A stretch of DNA of 64,000 bases, taken from assembly GCF_002021565.1 (NCBI RefSeq), contig NZ_MSZX01000006.1, positions 248,027 through 312,026 on the forward strand, in the 5' to 3' direction. Shown piece after piece: positions 14,871 through 23,412 of the stretch. The position numbers and the translations under genes were made by a program. Every line of letters begins with the position of its first letter. Position 1 is the first letter of the stretch. The notes under the pieces are model-generated. The model was not told the DNA's origin, ran no database searches, and was given only the letters and a program-made list of their open reading frames with translations. The DNA is from Paenibacillus selenitireducens. GTDB lineage: Bacteria; Bacillota; Bacilli; Paenibacillales; Paenibacillaceae.

Positions 14871-15824
14871 ATGATAACGACTGAACCGAATCTTCCGCTT
14901 CTCTGGGGAGATAAACGATTTCATACGTGGAACTCTGAAATGCGCGAGCAGTTCGGAGACAAAGTATTCAAAGTCATGCTAGACGCTGGCTTCACCTGCC
15001 CGAACCGAGACGGTTCGATTGCGAAGGGCGGTTGTACGTTCTGCAGCGCTCGTGGATCAGGCGACTTCGCCGGCAGCCGTCGCGACGATCTGGTCACGCA
15101 GTTCAATAAAATTCGTGATTTGCAGCATCAAAAATGGCCGAATGCGAAATACATCGGTTACTTCCAGGCGTATACGAATACGTATGCCCCGGTTGAAGAA
15201 CTGCGCGAATATTACGAGGTCATCTTGCAACAGCCAGGTGTCGTCGGTCTATCGATCGCGACGCGTCCGGATTGTCTGCCGGATGATGTCATTGAATACT
15301 TGGCCGAGTTGAATGAGCGCACTTACTTGTGGGTCGAAATGGGCTTGCAGACCGTGCATGAATCCACTTCCGAGCTGATCAATCGTGCTCATGATACGCA
15401 GTGCTATCTGGATGCCGTGGCCAAGCTGCGCAAACACAACATCCGTGTCTGTGCTCATATCATTTACGGGCTTCCGCAAGAATCCCATGAAATGATGCTC
15501 GACACGGGACGCGCCGTATCGCAGATGGATGTTCAAGGCATTAAGATTCACCTGCTCCACCTCATGCGCAAGACGCCGATGGTGAAACAATACGAAGCTG
15601 GCTTACTTCGTTTCCTGGAGAAGGACGAATACGTGAAGCTGATCGTAGATACCTTGGAATTTTTGCCGCCGGAGATGACTGTTCACCGTCTCACGGGGGA
15701 TGCGCCGCGCGATCTGTTGATCGGGCCGATGTGGAGCCTCAAGAAATGGGAAGTGTTGAACGCCATCGATGCCGAGCTGAAAGAACGCAACACTTGGCAA
15801 GGCAAGTTCTGGAGGGGGCGCTAA
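14871..15824 (+). CDS. mnmL: Radical SAM protein MnmL (YtqA, TIGR01212 family)
   Basis: A 317-residue radical SAM enzyme. The cluster cysteines are C43, C55 and C58 in the unusual long-spaced pattern CPNRDGSIAKGGCTFC. The sequence also has IGYFQAYTNTYAP, GLSIATRPDC and the C-terminal VHRLTGDAPRDLL, all typical of the YtqA family. In Bacillus subtilis YtqA (MnmL) and YtqB (MnmM) act in the route to mnm5U at the wobble position of tRNA. The next gene is ytqB, one base away, which supports the assignment. The ATG at 14871 follows AAAAGGAGCAAGCATCATCC. Confidence 0.88.
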   Translation: MITTEPNLPLLWGDKRFHTWNSEMREQFGDKVFKVMLDAGFTCPNRDGSIAKGGCTFCSARGSGDFAGSRRDDLVTQFNKIRDLQHQKWPNAKYIGYFQAYTNTYAPVEELREYYEVILQQPGVVGLSIATRPDCLPDDVIEYLAELNERTYLWVEMGLQTVHESTSELINRAHDTQCYLDAVAKLRKHNIRVCAHIIYGLPQESHEMMLDTGRAVSQMDVQGIKIHLLHLMRKTPMVKQYEAGLLRFLEKDEYVKLIVDTLEFLPPEMTVHRLTGDAPRDLLIGPMWSLKKWEVLNAIDAELKERNTWQGKFWRGR

Positions 15825-15825
15825 G

Positions 15826-16437
15826 ATGGGCTTTCTCTCCGTGCTCAGCTATGCGCAGAAGCTGGTAGCCGAACGGGCGCAGCCCGGCGATATTGTCGTG
15901 GACGCCACGGTCGGAACCGGGGTGGACACGCTTTTTCTCGCGAAGGCGGTGGGCGCGAAGGGCACCGTCTTCGGGTTTGATATTCAGCCGCTCGCGCTAG
16001 AGCTTGCTCGCGAGCGGCTGAATGCGGCCGCGCCGAGCGCAGCTGGCGCGGTCGTGGCCGCAGGCCTCACCGATGCTCGGCTGCTGCTTCGCAGCCATGC
16101 CGAGCTTGCGGCGGCACTGCCGGCGACGGTGCACGGGCACGTCGCCGCCGTGATGTTCAATCTCGGCTACCTGCCGGTGGCCGAGATTGATGCCTCGGCG
16201 CGCGTGATTACGCTCGCCGAGACAACGCTGCCTGCGCTTGACGCCGCACTCGACGTGCTGCGCCCAGGCGGGATCATAACGATCGTCGTCTATCCCGGCC
16301 ACGAAGGCGGCGAGACGGAAGGCGATGCCGTCGAAGCTTGGGCAACTAAGCTCTCTGCCATTCGAGGGCAGGCCGTCATCTATCGCATGCTGCAGCGGCC
16401 ACAAGCGCCATATGTCATAGCCGTCGAAAAGCGATGA
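15826..16437 (+). CDS. mnmM: tRNA wobble-uridine methyltransferase MnmM (YtqB)
   Basis: A class I SAM-dependent methyltransferase of 203 residues. Motif I VVDATVGTGVDTLFLAK, VFGFDIQPLALELA and the substrate loop MFNLGYLP fit the YtqB family, which methylates nm5U to mnm5U in tRNA in Bacillus. It starts one base after mnmL. Its GC content, especially at third codon positions, is far above its neighbours (many GCG, GCC and CTG codons), while its product looks entirely ordinary for the family. Confidence 0.87.
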   Translation: MGFLSVLSYAQKLVAERAQPGDIVVDATVGTGVDTLFLAKAVGAKGTVFGFDIQPLALELARERLNAAAPSAAGAVVAAGLTDARLLLRSHAELAAALPATVHGHVAAVMFNLGYLPVAEIDASARVITLAETTLPALDAALDVLRPGGIITIVVYPGHEGGETEGDAVEAWATKLSAIRGQAVIYRMLQRPQAPYVIAVEKR

Positions 16438-16469
16438 CACTATTATCTAGTAAAAGGGGAATGAAAATC

Positions 16470-16859
16470 ATGGCCGTTCGTAAAATCGAGCATGTTGGAA
16501 TTATGGTTCAATCATTAGAGAAATCCATTACCTTTTATCAGGATATCATTGGACTTCAATGCTTACATATTCTACAGCCCAGCGAAACCGTCCGCCTTGC
16601 CTTTCTGGCATTTCCCGGAGCCAAGGAGACCGAGATCGAACTCGTTGAGAAATCGACGAATAGTGAATTTCCCGCGGAAGGGAAAGTTCATCATCTTGCG
16701 TTCACCGTCGAAGATATCGAAGGCGAGATGACTCGTCTTCAATCCTTAAACCTGAAGCTAATTCACCAACAGATTGTTACACTTCCGAATGGAGGCCGTT
16801 ATTTCTTCTTTGAAGGACCTGACGGCGAGCAGCTTGAATTTTTTGAGCCAGCTCGATAA
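16470..16859 (+). CDS. VOC-superfamily protein (glyoxalase/methylmalonyl-CoA epimerase-like)
   Basis: A 129-residue protein with two beta-alpha-beta3 halves. Candidate metal ligands are the His in IEHVGIMV, the His in VHHLAFTV and Glu residues near ETEIELVE and GEQLEFFEP. Similarity in layout to methylmalonyl-CoA epimerase is visible, but substrates of VOC proteins cannot be told from this alone. The ATG at 16470 is chosen because AAAGGGGA lies nine bases upstream; the ATG at 16461 abuts that site. It may be co-transcribed with mnmLM. Confidence 0.82.
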   Translation: MAVRKIEHVGIMVQSLEKSITFYQDIIGLQCLHILQPSETVRLAFLAFPGAKETEIELVEKSTNSEFPAEGKVHHLAFTVEDIEGEMTRLQSLNLKLIHQQIVTLPNGGRYFFFEGPDGEQLEFFEPAR

Positions 16860-16912
16860 AACCTACACCTACACATAGGATGTTTCACTACGAAAGGAGC
16901 ACATATATTATC

Positions 16913-17881
16913 ATGACAAAAGCATATCCATTACAATTTAAAGCTGAAATGAAAGAAAAAGTTTGGGGAGGCCGCGCGCTTGAGCAATTCGGACTCGACA
17001 TGCCAGACGGCGCCATTGGCGAAGGCTGGATGATCAGCGATCACCCGAACGGTCTTACACAAGTCATTAACGGGGAATTCGCAGGCTTAAACCTTGAACA
17101 AATCCGTACCAAAGTAGGGAAAGACTGGTTCGGCACACATGCCAACATCGATGCGGATACGCGCTTCCCGCTGCTTATTAAATTGCTTGATTGCAATGAC
17201 GATTTGTCCGTGCAAGTTCATCCGAATGATGATTATGAGAAGCTACCTCCAGGGGAATTGGGCAAAACAGAAATGTGGTATGTGCTCGACGCCAAACCGG
17301 GTGCCAAAATTATTTACGGTCTGAAATCCGGCGTCACGCGCGAACAGCTCGCGCATGCCCTAGAGAACAATGAAGTGATGGATACCCTGCAAGAGATAGA
17401 AGTTGCTCCTGGCGACTCCTTCTATATCCCTGCAGGAACCGTTCATGCCTTATGCTCCGGCGTTGTCGTTGCCGAAATACAACAGAATTCCGATACGACC
17501 TACCGTCTATACGATTACAATCGTCCAGGCCTTGACGGCAAGCTTCGCGAATTGCACATTGAAGATTCCTTGAATACCGTTGCGTTTGGCGGTTCAGGCG
17601 CTACGTACATGAAGACGGATAACGCGCAACCGAACGAGTGGTTGACGCTTGCTAAATCTCCTTACTTCCTTGTGGAAAAAGGAGTCGTTGCGAACCCTTG
17701 GAAGCTTGCGACATCCGCAGAAAGCTTCGTTGTTCTTATCGTCTGCGAAGGAGAAGGACAGTTAGTCTGGTCTGATGGCACCGAGGAACTTAAAGCGGGC
17801 CAATGCTTCTTACTTCCTGCAAGCCTTGGCGAATACACGCTTGAAGGGCATTGCACAGTCATACGTTCTACCTTACCTTAA
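16913..17881 (+). CDS. manA: Mannose-6-phosphate isomerase, class I
   Basis: ManA interconverts mannose 6-phosphate and fructose 6-phosphate. The 322 residues match Bacillus-type enzymes. The KEKVWGGRALEQF start and zinc ligands are visible: Q and H in SVQVHPNDDYE, E in GKTEMWYVLD, and H in IPAGTVHALCSG; QNSDTTYRLYDYNR completes the active site. The ATG at 16913 (MTKAYPLQF) is preferred; AAAGGAG lies about 13 bases upstream. A start 11 codons earlier has no ribosome site. Confidence 0.95.
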   Translation: MTKAYPLQFKAEMKEKVWGGRALEQFGLDMPDGAIGEGWMISDHPNGLTQVINGEFAGLNLEQIRTKVGKDWFGTHANIDADTRFPLLIKLLDCNDDLSVQVHPNDDYEKLPPGELGKTEMWYVLDAKPGAKIIYGLKSGVTREQLAHALENNEVMDTLQEIEVAPGDSFYIPAGTVHALCSGVVVAEIQQNSDTTYRLYDYNRPGLDGKLRELHIEDSLNTVAFGGSGATYMKTDNAQPNEWLTLAKSPYFLVEKGVVANPWKLATSAESFVVLIVCEGEGQLVWSDGTEELKAGQCFLLPASLGEYTLEGHCTVIRSTLP

Positions 17882-17893
17882 TACGATAATCTT

Positions 17894-17930
17894 AGCTAAA
17901 GCGCAGCTTCCCGCTGCGCTTTAGCTTTAT
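17894..17930 (+). terminator. Intrinsic terminator after manA
   Basis: GCTAAAGCGCAGC/GCTGCGCTTTAGC is a 13-bp perfect stem with a short loop followed by TTTAT. Confidence 0.88.
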
Positions 17931-17948
17931 AGAGAAAGGATGATCCGC

Positions 17949-18878
17949 ATGCAATCACAGTCATTTACGCTTCAAGACGGTGACAACTATACGCTCCACG
18001 TCTATCATTGGCATCCTGAACCAGAGATTCCCGTACGGGGAATTGTCCAAATTGCGCACGGTATGGCAGAGACAGCAGTTCGTTATGAACGTTTTGCTCA
18101 AGCATTAACTGAAGCCGGTTATATCGTCTACGCCCATGACCATCGCGGCCATGGACGCACAGCCCAATCATTTGAACAATTAGGCTACCCAGGAGAAGAC
18201 GGCTTTAATTGGATGGTCCGCAACATGGCTCAAATCAGCGTACATATCCGTGAAACCCATCCGAATACCCCTCTTTATCTGATGGGTCATAGCATGGGTT
18301 CTTTTCTGACCCAAAAATATATGTATGAACATCCAGAACTCGTGAACGGCATTATTCTGTCCGGTTCCAATGGACCCAGATCCTTATTGGGAAGCGGCCG
18401 TGCCCTAGCGAAGGTCCAAATGAAGCTGCAAGGCGAACGTCATCCGAGCGCGCTCCTAAACGCCATGTCCTTCGGATCCTTCAACCGAGCATTCAAACCG
18501 AATCGTACCGGATTCGATTGGTTAACCCGGGATGAAGCCGAAGTCGATAAATTTATTGATGATCCCATGTGCGGATTTATCTGTTCAACGGCATTTTTCT
18601 ATCAGTTCTTCGGACTGCTGCAAGAAATTCATTCGCCCGCAAATTTGGACCGGATTCCGAAGGATCTCCCGATCTACGTCTTCTCTGGATCTCAAGACCC
18701 TGTCGGTGCTCATGGCAAAGGGGTCCGCAAACTTCTATCGCTCTATGAGAAGTTGGGACTCTCCCATGTCTTAGCCAAGCTGTACCCCGACGGACGACAT
18801 GAGATGCTGAATGAAACCAATCGCGATGAGGTAACTACGGACGTGATTGCGTGGCTAAATCAGCGAAATCCGCGTTAA
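17949..18878 (+). CDS. Alpha/beta hydrolase, monoacylglycerol-lipase-like
   Basis: A 309-residue serine hydrolase of the Hydrolase_4/lysophospholipase group. The nucleophile elbow LMGHSMGSF, acid FSGSQDPVG and His in YPDGRHEMLNE form the triad; HDHRGHGRT near residue 65 is the family oxyanion-side motif. No signal peptide, so it is cytoplasmic. The ATG at 17949 is eight bases from GAAAGGA; the ATG at 17940 overlaps that site. It probably acts on glycerolipid-type esters, a family-level inference. Confidence 0.85.
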   Translation: MQSQSFTLQDGDNYTLHVYHWHPEPEIPVRGIVQIAHGMAETAVRYERFAQALTEAGYIVYAHDHRGHGRTAQSFEQLGYPGEDGFNWMVRNMAQISVHIRETHPNTPLYLMGHSMGSFLTQKYMYEHPELVNGIILSGSNGPRSLLGSGRALAKVQMKLQGERHPSALLNAMSFGSFNRAFKPNRTGFDWLTRDEAEVDKFIDDPMCGFICSTAFFYQFFGLLQEIHSPANLDRIPKDLPIYVFSGSQDPVGAHGKGVRKLLSLYEKLGLSHVLAKLYPDGRHEMLNETNRDEVTTDVIAWLNQRNPR

Positions 18879-18983
18879 TCCCTGTTCGCTAAAGCTCACC
18901 CCATATAATTCATTGGGACATACAACAATTGACCGTTGATCTCATAGAATGGTGCATAACACCATTCGGAGAGGTGAACTTGG

Positions 18984-19484
18984 TTGAAGAAGCTGTTCGT
19001 TACCGGTATTCTCTTTACTTTGCTATGGATGATCTTTTTTCCTACGTCTAGCCATGCAGAAGCCGCAAAGCTAGATAGCAAGTACACGGAATACGCCCAA
19101 TTTATTGTCATTGATAAGTCGACGAACAAGTTGACGTACTACGAAAAGGGGAAAGCCATCAAGACCTTCGCTGTAGCTACAGGCAAAAAGTCATCGTACA
19201 CGCCTGAAGGACTGTTCCGTATTCATGAGAAAATCAAAAACAGACCTTACTACAAAGAGAAAATCAAAGGCGGTGATCCGAAGAATCCGCTCGGTGACCG
19301 CTGGTTAGGCTTGGAAGTGAAGAAGAACGGAAGCACGTCCTATGCGTATGGCATTCATGGTAATAGTAATGAATCCTCCATCGGCAAATATGTATCCGCG
19401 GGCTGCGTTCGCATGCATAACAAGGAAGTTCGTTGGTTGTACGATAAGATTAAAATCAATACAATGGTACTCATTCAAAAATAA
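18984..19484 (+). CDS. Secreted L,D-transpeptidase (YkuD domain)
   Basis: A 166-residue exported enzyme that forms or remodels peptidoglycan cross-links. A signal peptide covers residues 1-26 (KKLFVTGILFTLLWMIFF, cleavage after SSHA). The YkuD domain ends in the catalytic block HGNSNESSIGKYVSAGCVRM with the active Cys and conserved His, Ser and Arg. The start is TTG at 18984 behind GGAGAGGTGAACTTGG. It is a single-gene unit between two terminators. Confidence 0.92.
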   Translation: MKKLFVTGILFTLLWMIFFPTSSHAEAAKLDSKYTEYAQFIVIDKSTNKLTYYEKGKAIKTFAVATGKKSSYTPEGLFRIHEKIKNRPYYKEKIKGGDPKNPLGDRWLGLEVKKNGSTSYAYGIHGNSNESSIGKYVSAGCVRMHNKEVRWLYDKIKINTMVLIQK

Positions 19485-19507
19485 AAATCCGTAAACCGCA
19501 GTTAAAC

Positions 19508-19553
19508 AAAAAGCGATGGCTCTCGTAAGGCTTCAGAGAGCTATCGCTTTTTA
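19508..19553. terminator. Bidirectional intrinsic terminator
   Basis: AAAAGCGATGGCTCTC pairs with GAGAGCTATCGCTTTTT. It lies between the convergent L,D-transpeptidase and radical SAM genes, with A/T tracts on both sides. Confidence 0.87.
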
Positions 19554-19564
19554 TATTGGTCTAT

Positions 19565-21337
19565 CTATAACGTTTCAGCCACGTGGATAGGCATCGTGAA
19601 GTAAATCGGCTTCTCCGTGTCATTCTGTTGATATAATACAATCAACAAGGTAGGTTGTTCAACCTTTTTCGACGGTGCTTCTTCCCCAATTAAGGACGGT
19701 AAGTCAAAAGGAAGGACTTCAATAACCGCATGCTTTTGTAATTCCTTCTCATTTAATCCTAATGCCTTAAATGCTTCCGACACCGATTCCGGGTGTTGTG
19801 CGATATGCTTGATATGCGCCGCCCATTCACTCTTCTCCAGCGTGAAGTCCCACCATATTTTACGTGGCTTGTACTTGTGATTTAAGAAATAATCGAACTT
19901 CATAAGCCCGAGGATCACATCCATCTGTTGTGTCTCGCGGGATGTCAAGAAGCTGTATAACCGTGTGAATAAATCCTCCAGCTGATGGCCAATTTTCTGC
20001 CAACCTTGCTCTTCCCAGAAATCTCCGAACGATTGGAAGAAGTCAAACGCAGAATCAAATTCCTGCGTGATCAAATATTCAAGTGTATGGTTCATCCGAT
20101 GCGCGTTCCAATATTTCTCCAGTACATCCTCCACCCGCTTGATGCGAACCAAATCGGAGAAAGGCAGAATATCATTGCCGAGAATCTCATATGGCGCATG
20201 ATCCATGAAGATATAGTTGTATTTGCCTGCGTCATTACGCATGCCTGTACCGCGCAGCATTTTGAGGAAACCAAGCTGCAGCTCCTCAGGCCGCAACGCA
20301 AATACGTCATTGAACGTGTTGCGGAACGTATCGTAATCTTCCATCGGGAGTCCAGCAATTAAATCCAAATGCTGATCAATCTTCCCGCTATCCTTCACCT
20401 TCTGAACGGTACGTGTCAGCTTCGCGAAATTCTGGCGGCGTTTGACGAGTTCGTTCGTTTCATCATTCGTCGACTGAACGCCGATTTCGAATCGAAAGAC
20501 GCCTGGCGGCGCATGTTCAGCTAGATAATCAAGAACTTCCGGACGCATGATATCTGCCGTAATCTCGAATTGGAATACGCATCCGCGGTGATTTTCAATC
20601 AAAAATTGGAACATTTCCATCGCGTAGTCGCGCTTGATGTTAAAGGTACGGTCGACGAATTTAATTAACTTCGCGCCGTTGTCGATCAGATAGAGAATAT
20701 CCGACTTAGTCTGCTCAATATCGAAATAGCGAACACCAACTTCAATCGAAGAAAGGCAGAATTGACAGTTAAACGGGCAGCCTCGGCTTGTCTCGAAATA
20801 GACAATTCGCTTCGATAAATCAGGTAAATCCTCCGCAAACCGATGCGGGGTCGGAATTTTGTCCAGTTCCAGCTTGGGGCGGCCCGGCATGATGACCACT
20901 TCATCCCCCTTGCGATAGGCAAGACCATAGACGAAATGATATTTTTGCGAGCCTCGGATCTCAGTCAAGAGATGATGGAACGTCTCTTCCCCTTCGCCCA
21001 TGACGATAAAATCAAGATCCTGTACGCGGTTCATCCAGTATTCCGTATCATAGGAAACTTCGGGACCGCCAAGGACGATCTTCACTTCCGGCATGATCTT
21101 CTTGACCATTTGGATGACTTGAATCGTCTCTTCGATATTCCAGATATAACAGGAAAAACCGATAACCTCCGGCTTCCGGCGGAACAGGTCGGATACGATA
21201 TTCATCACGGGATCTTTGATTGTGTACTCGGCGAGCTCGATATCCGGGAAATCCTTCTCACTGAAAGACTTCAGGAAACGAATCGCGAGCGATGTATGAA
21301 TATATTTGGCATTTAGTGTGGATAGTACGACTTTCAT
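19565..21337 (-). CDS. B12-binding-domain radical SAM protein (DUF4080 family)
   Basis: A 590-residue protein with an N-terminal cobalamin-binding-like Rossmann domain (residues about 1-130; IGFSCYIWNIEET, VLGGPEVSY, MGEGEETF), a radical SAM core with RGCPFNCQFC (CX3CX2C) at about 188-197, and a C-terminal DUF4080 region. Members are widespread in Bacillota and have no assigned reaction. The classic His of B12 proteins (DXHXXG) is not evident. It is monocistronic and convergent with the transpeptidase. Confidence 0.87.
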   Translation of the reverse strand: MKVVLSTLNAKYIHTSLAIRFLKSFSEKDFPDIELAEYTIKDPVMNIVSDLFRRKPEVIGFSCYIWNIEETIQVIQMVKKIMPEVKIVLGGPEVSYDTEYWMNRVQDLDFIVMGEGEETFHHLLTEIRGSQKYHFVYGLAYRKGDEVVIMPGRPKLELDKIPTPHRFAEDLPDLSKRIVYFETSRGCPFNCQFCLSSIEVGVRYFDIEQTKSDILYLIDNGAKLIKFVDRTFNIKRDYAMEMFQFLIENHRGCVFQFEITADIMRPEVLDYLAEHAPPGVFRFEIGVQSTNDETNELVKRRQNFAKLTRTVQKVKDSGKIDQHLDLIAGLPMEDYDTFRNTFNDVFALRPEELQLGFLKMLRGTGMRNDAGKYNYIFMDHAPYEILGNDILPFSDLVRIKRVEDVLEKYWNAHRMNHTLEYLITQEFDSAFDFFQSFGDFWEEQGWQKIGHQLEDLFTRLYSFLTSRETQQMDVILGLMKFDYFLNHKYKPRKIWWDFTLEKSEWAAHIKHIAQHPESVSEAFKALGLNEKELQKHAVIEVLPFDLPSLIGEEAPSKKVEQPTLLIVLYQQNDTEKPIYFTMPIHVAETL

Positions 21338-21485
21338 GAGATAACCTCGTTTGTATGTGAATTAGATCCGTATCAGATCAAAGTTGCTCATTATATTATA
21401 GTGATCTTTATCACGCGAATCCAGTCTATTGTCTTAAAAAGGCTGCAACACCTATTTATTTACAAATGAACCCATTTCATTCAAT

Positions 21486-21505
21486 ATATAACCATAAGGT
21501 TATAT
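21486..21505 (+). promoter_or_regulatory. Palindromic operator before the ArsR-family gene
   Basis: ATATAACC-ATAA-GGTTATAT is a perfect 8+8 inverted repeat ending just before the GAGGA ribosome site of the regulator. Position and symmetry suit autorepression by the encoded winged-helix dimer. Confidence 0.65.
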
Positions 21506-21517
21506 GAGGAGCTGCAC

Positions 21518-21823
21518 ATGACAGATATCTACCGCGCATTAGGCGATGCTACTCGCCGTACCATCCTACATCAGTTGGCTCAAGGTGACAAAACCCAGAC
21601 CGAAATCGTGCAAGCTTTTGCGATCTCCCAGCCCGCCGTCAAAAAACATCTCCAAATTTTATTAGACGAAGGACTCATCCATGAACAAAAAGACGGAAAG
21701 TACCGACGTTACAGCTTAGACCGAACAATACTAAGATCGGCGTATCAAACCCTGTTCGAGGATATGGGCTACATTTTAGAAGATCAGCTAACTAGCCTGC
21801 AAACTTATCTGAAAGGAAAGTGA
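21518..21823 (+). CDS. ArsR-family transcriptional regulator
   Basis: A 101-residue winged helix-turn-helix protein. It begins TDIYRALGDATRRTILHQLA, and the recognition helix is SQPAVKKHLQILLDEGLI, followed by a beta wing (EQKDGKYRRYSLD). No metal-binding ELCVCDL-type cysteines are present. Regulators of this subtype are usually paired with an AHSA1/SRPBCC gene, which lies five bases downstream here but is broken. Confidence 0.92.
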   Translation: MTDIYRALGDATRRTILHQLAQGDKTQTEIVQAFAISQPAVKKHLQILLDEGLIHEQKDGKYRRYSLDRTILRSAYQTLFEDMGYILEDQLTSLQTYLKGK

Positions 21824-21827
21824 ACCC

Positions 21828-22156
21828 ATGAATTCCACGCAATCTGTAAAAAGAGATATTCTGATTCAAGCGCCCATCGAAACCGTATGGCAAGCTTTAA
21901 CGCAGCCAGAACACTTGAATCGCTGGTATACGAAAGATGCGAGCGTTGACTTTCGAGTTGGCGGGCAAATGAAGCTCGCTCATGGCTGGGGTGTCCATAC
22001 CTTCGCTACGATCACTGAAATTACTACGACGATTTCGAGACAATGTTGAACGAATGCATGCTCCAGGATGTATTAACGCTCGTTATATGGCGAGACGCTC
22101 AATTGCTCCAGTTCCATTGCGGCATTGCCCCTTATCCGAAAGCCTATAGCGCCTAA
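21828..22156 (+). pseudogene. AHSA1/SRPBCC-domain gene, truncated and frameshifted
   Basis: The N-terminal 62 codons (VKRDILIQAPIETVWQALTQ, PEHLNRWYTKDASVDFRVGG) are typical of an AHSA1/SRPBCC lipid-binding domain, normally about 140-150 residues. The frame leaves homology near ITEITT at about 22020 and stops at 22049. Another frame is then open from 22022 to a stop at 22154-22156 (YYDDFETMLNECMLQDVLTL and so on). I do not recognise that part as the missing SRPBCC half, so an internal deletion seems to have joined unrelated sequence. Confidence 0.75.
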
Positions 22157-22166
22157 TTTACCAAAT

Positions 22167-22205
22167 GAGCAGGCTGCATGTTATAACGGCAGCCTGCTCT
22201 TTGGT
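22167..22205 (+). terminator. Intrinsic terminator after arsR/SRPBCC unit
   Basis: AGCAGGCTGC...GCAGCCTGCT followed by CTTTGG; ten-pair stem. Confidence 0.85.
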
Positions 22206-22359
22206 ATAGATATTGGGAAATCCAGGTATTCTACTGTAGGGAATACATCATACTTCCTTGCCTTTTTACGCCGAGTAGGATAAAGTGAATATTTTCAACG
22301 TTGTCCAGTGAACATCATAACAAGAACACTAGAAACTAAAGAACGTGTAGGTGACGAAC

Positions 22360-22734
22360 ATGATTGAGATCAAGACTTCCAAACTGAGTGATGGCGAGTT
22401 TAATCGCGGAGTATTTGCAACATGTGATATACCGAAGGGTGCTCTTATCCATGAAGCACCGGTCATTCCTTATCCCAATGAAGACCATGAATTCATTGAG
22501 AAAACCATCCTTGACGATTACGTATATGAATACGGCGTGAACCACTCCGCTGTCCTTTTAGGATACGGCAGTTTGTTTAACCACTCCTATACGCCTAATG
22601 CCGTATATGACATTAACTTTGATCAACACACATTTGATTTTTATGCTCATACAGACATTAAGGCGGGGGAAGAAATATTAATTAACTATAATGGTGATGT
22701 GGATTGTGATGATCCATTGTGGTTTATGAAATAG
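22360..22734 (+). CDS. SET-domain protein
   Basis: A 124-residue stand-alone SET domain. The sequence has the N-terminal GRGVFAT-like block (FNRGVFATCDIPKGALIHEA), the catalytic-core motif LFNHSYTPNAVYD and the C-terminal AGEEILINYNG. SET domains are SAM-dependent lysine methyltransferases, and small bacterial versions are of unknown substrate. The ATG at 22360 has AGGTG six bases upstream; an in-frame GTG at 22351 is less likely. Confidence 0.83.
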   Translation: MIEIKTSKLSDGEFNRGVFATCDIPKGALIHEAPVIPYPNEDHEFIEKTILDDYVYEYGVNHSAVLLGYGSLFNHSYTPNAVYDINFDQHTFDFYAHTDIKAGEEILINYNGDVDCDDPLWFMK

Positions 22735-22756
22735 AACAAGTTGCTGCTTTAATAAA

Positions 22757-22801
22757 GAAAACCAGTCTATGCACGAAATATCGCGCTGGACTGGTTTTTT
22801 A
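22757..22801. terminator. Bidirectional terminator between SET gene and lepB
   Basis: AAAACCAGTC...GACTGGTTTTTT, with T-tracts on both strands, lies between convergent genes. Confidence 0.85.
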
Positions 22802-22816
22802 TGGATGGAATCATCT

Positions 22817-23380
22817 CTATGATGGGAATATCTTAATCCCCATCACATGATCCAGTGGAATATACCCAATGTCTCGGCTATCTCGGCTATTGTTGCGATT
22901 ATCCCCCATCACAAAAATGTGTTTTTCCGGCACGATCCATTTGCTGTCTGACACGTAATTCATCGCTTCTTTGATGTAAGGCTCCTCCAATGCTACTCCG
23001 TTACGATAAACTCGATGTTCTTTGAACTCCAATACGTCTCCCGGTTTCCCCAAGACTCGTTTCACATAAAACGTATGGTCGCCGTATAAACTCCCCTTCA
23101 TTATAAGCTGAAGCAACGGATGTTCTACGAGATCATCTTTGAAATCACGGCTTCGCTCAACACGACTGTCGATCACAACAATATCCCCGTATTTCGGTAA
23201 ATAAGAGAAGCTATGCGATAATTTCGATACGTAGATCCGCTGCTGATCATTCAACGTAGGATCCATGGAATGCCCATCCACCTTATAGGGTTGAATCACA
23301 AAAATACCGATGATAAGCGCAAGCACAAAACCTACTCCAAACGTACTTACCCAACTGATGATCTTTTTTAGCGTCTTCAT
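22817..23380 (-). CDS. lepB: Signal peptidase I
   Basis: A type I signal peptidase, 187 residues, with a single N-terminal membrane anchor (about 8-30). The catalytic Ser is in GHSMDPTL and the Lys in FYVKRVLGKPGD; the C-terminal MGDNRNNSRDSR box is present. It cleaves Sec and Tat signal peptides outside the membrane. It lies 32 bases after recQ on the same strand and may be read with it. Bacillota usually carry several paralogues (sip genes). Confidence 0.94.
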   Translation of the reverse strand: MKTLKKIISWVSTFGVGFVLALIIGIFVIQPYKVDGHSMDPTLNDQQRIYVSKLSHSFSYLPKYGDIVVIDSRVERSRDFKDDLVEHPLLQLIMKGSLYGDHTFYVKRVLGKPGDVLEFKEHRVYRNGVALEEPYIKEAMNYVSDSKWIVPEKHIFVMGDNRNNSRDSRDIGYIPLDHVMGIKIFPS

Positions 23381-23412
23381 TAATTCAAAAACTCCCTCCT
23401 TCGGATACTGCT

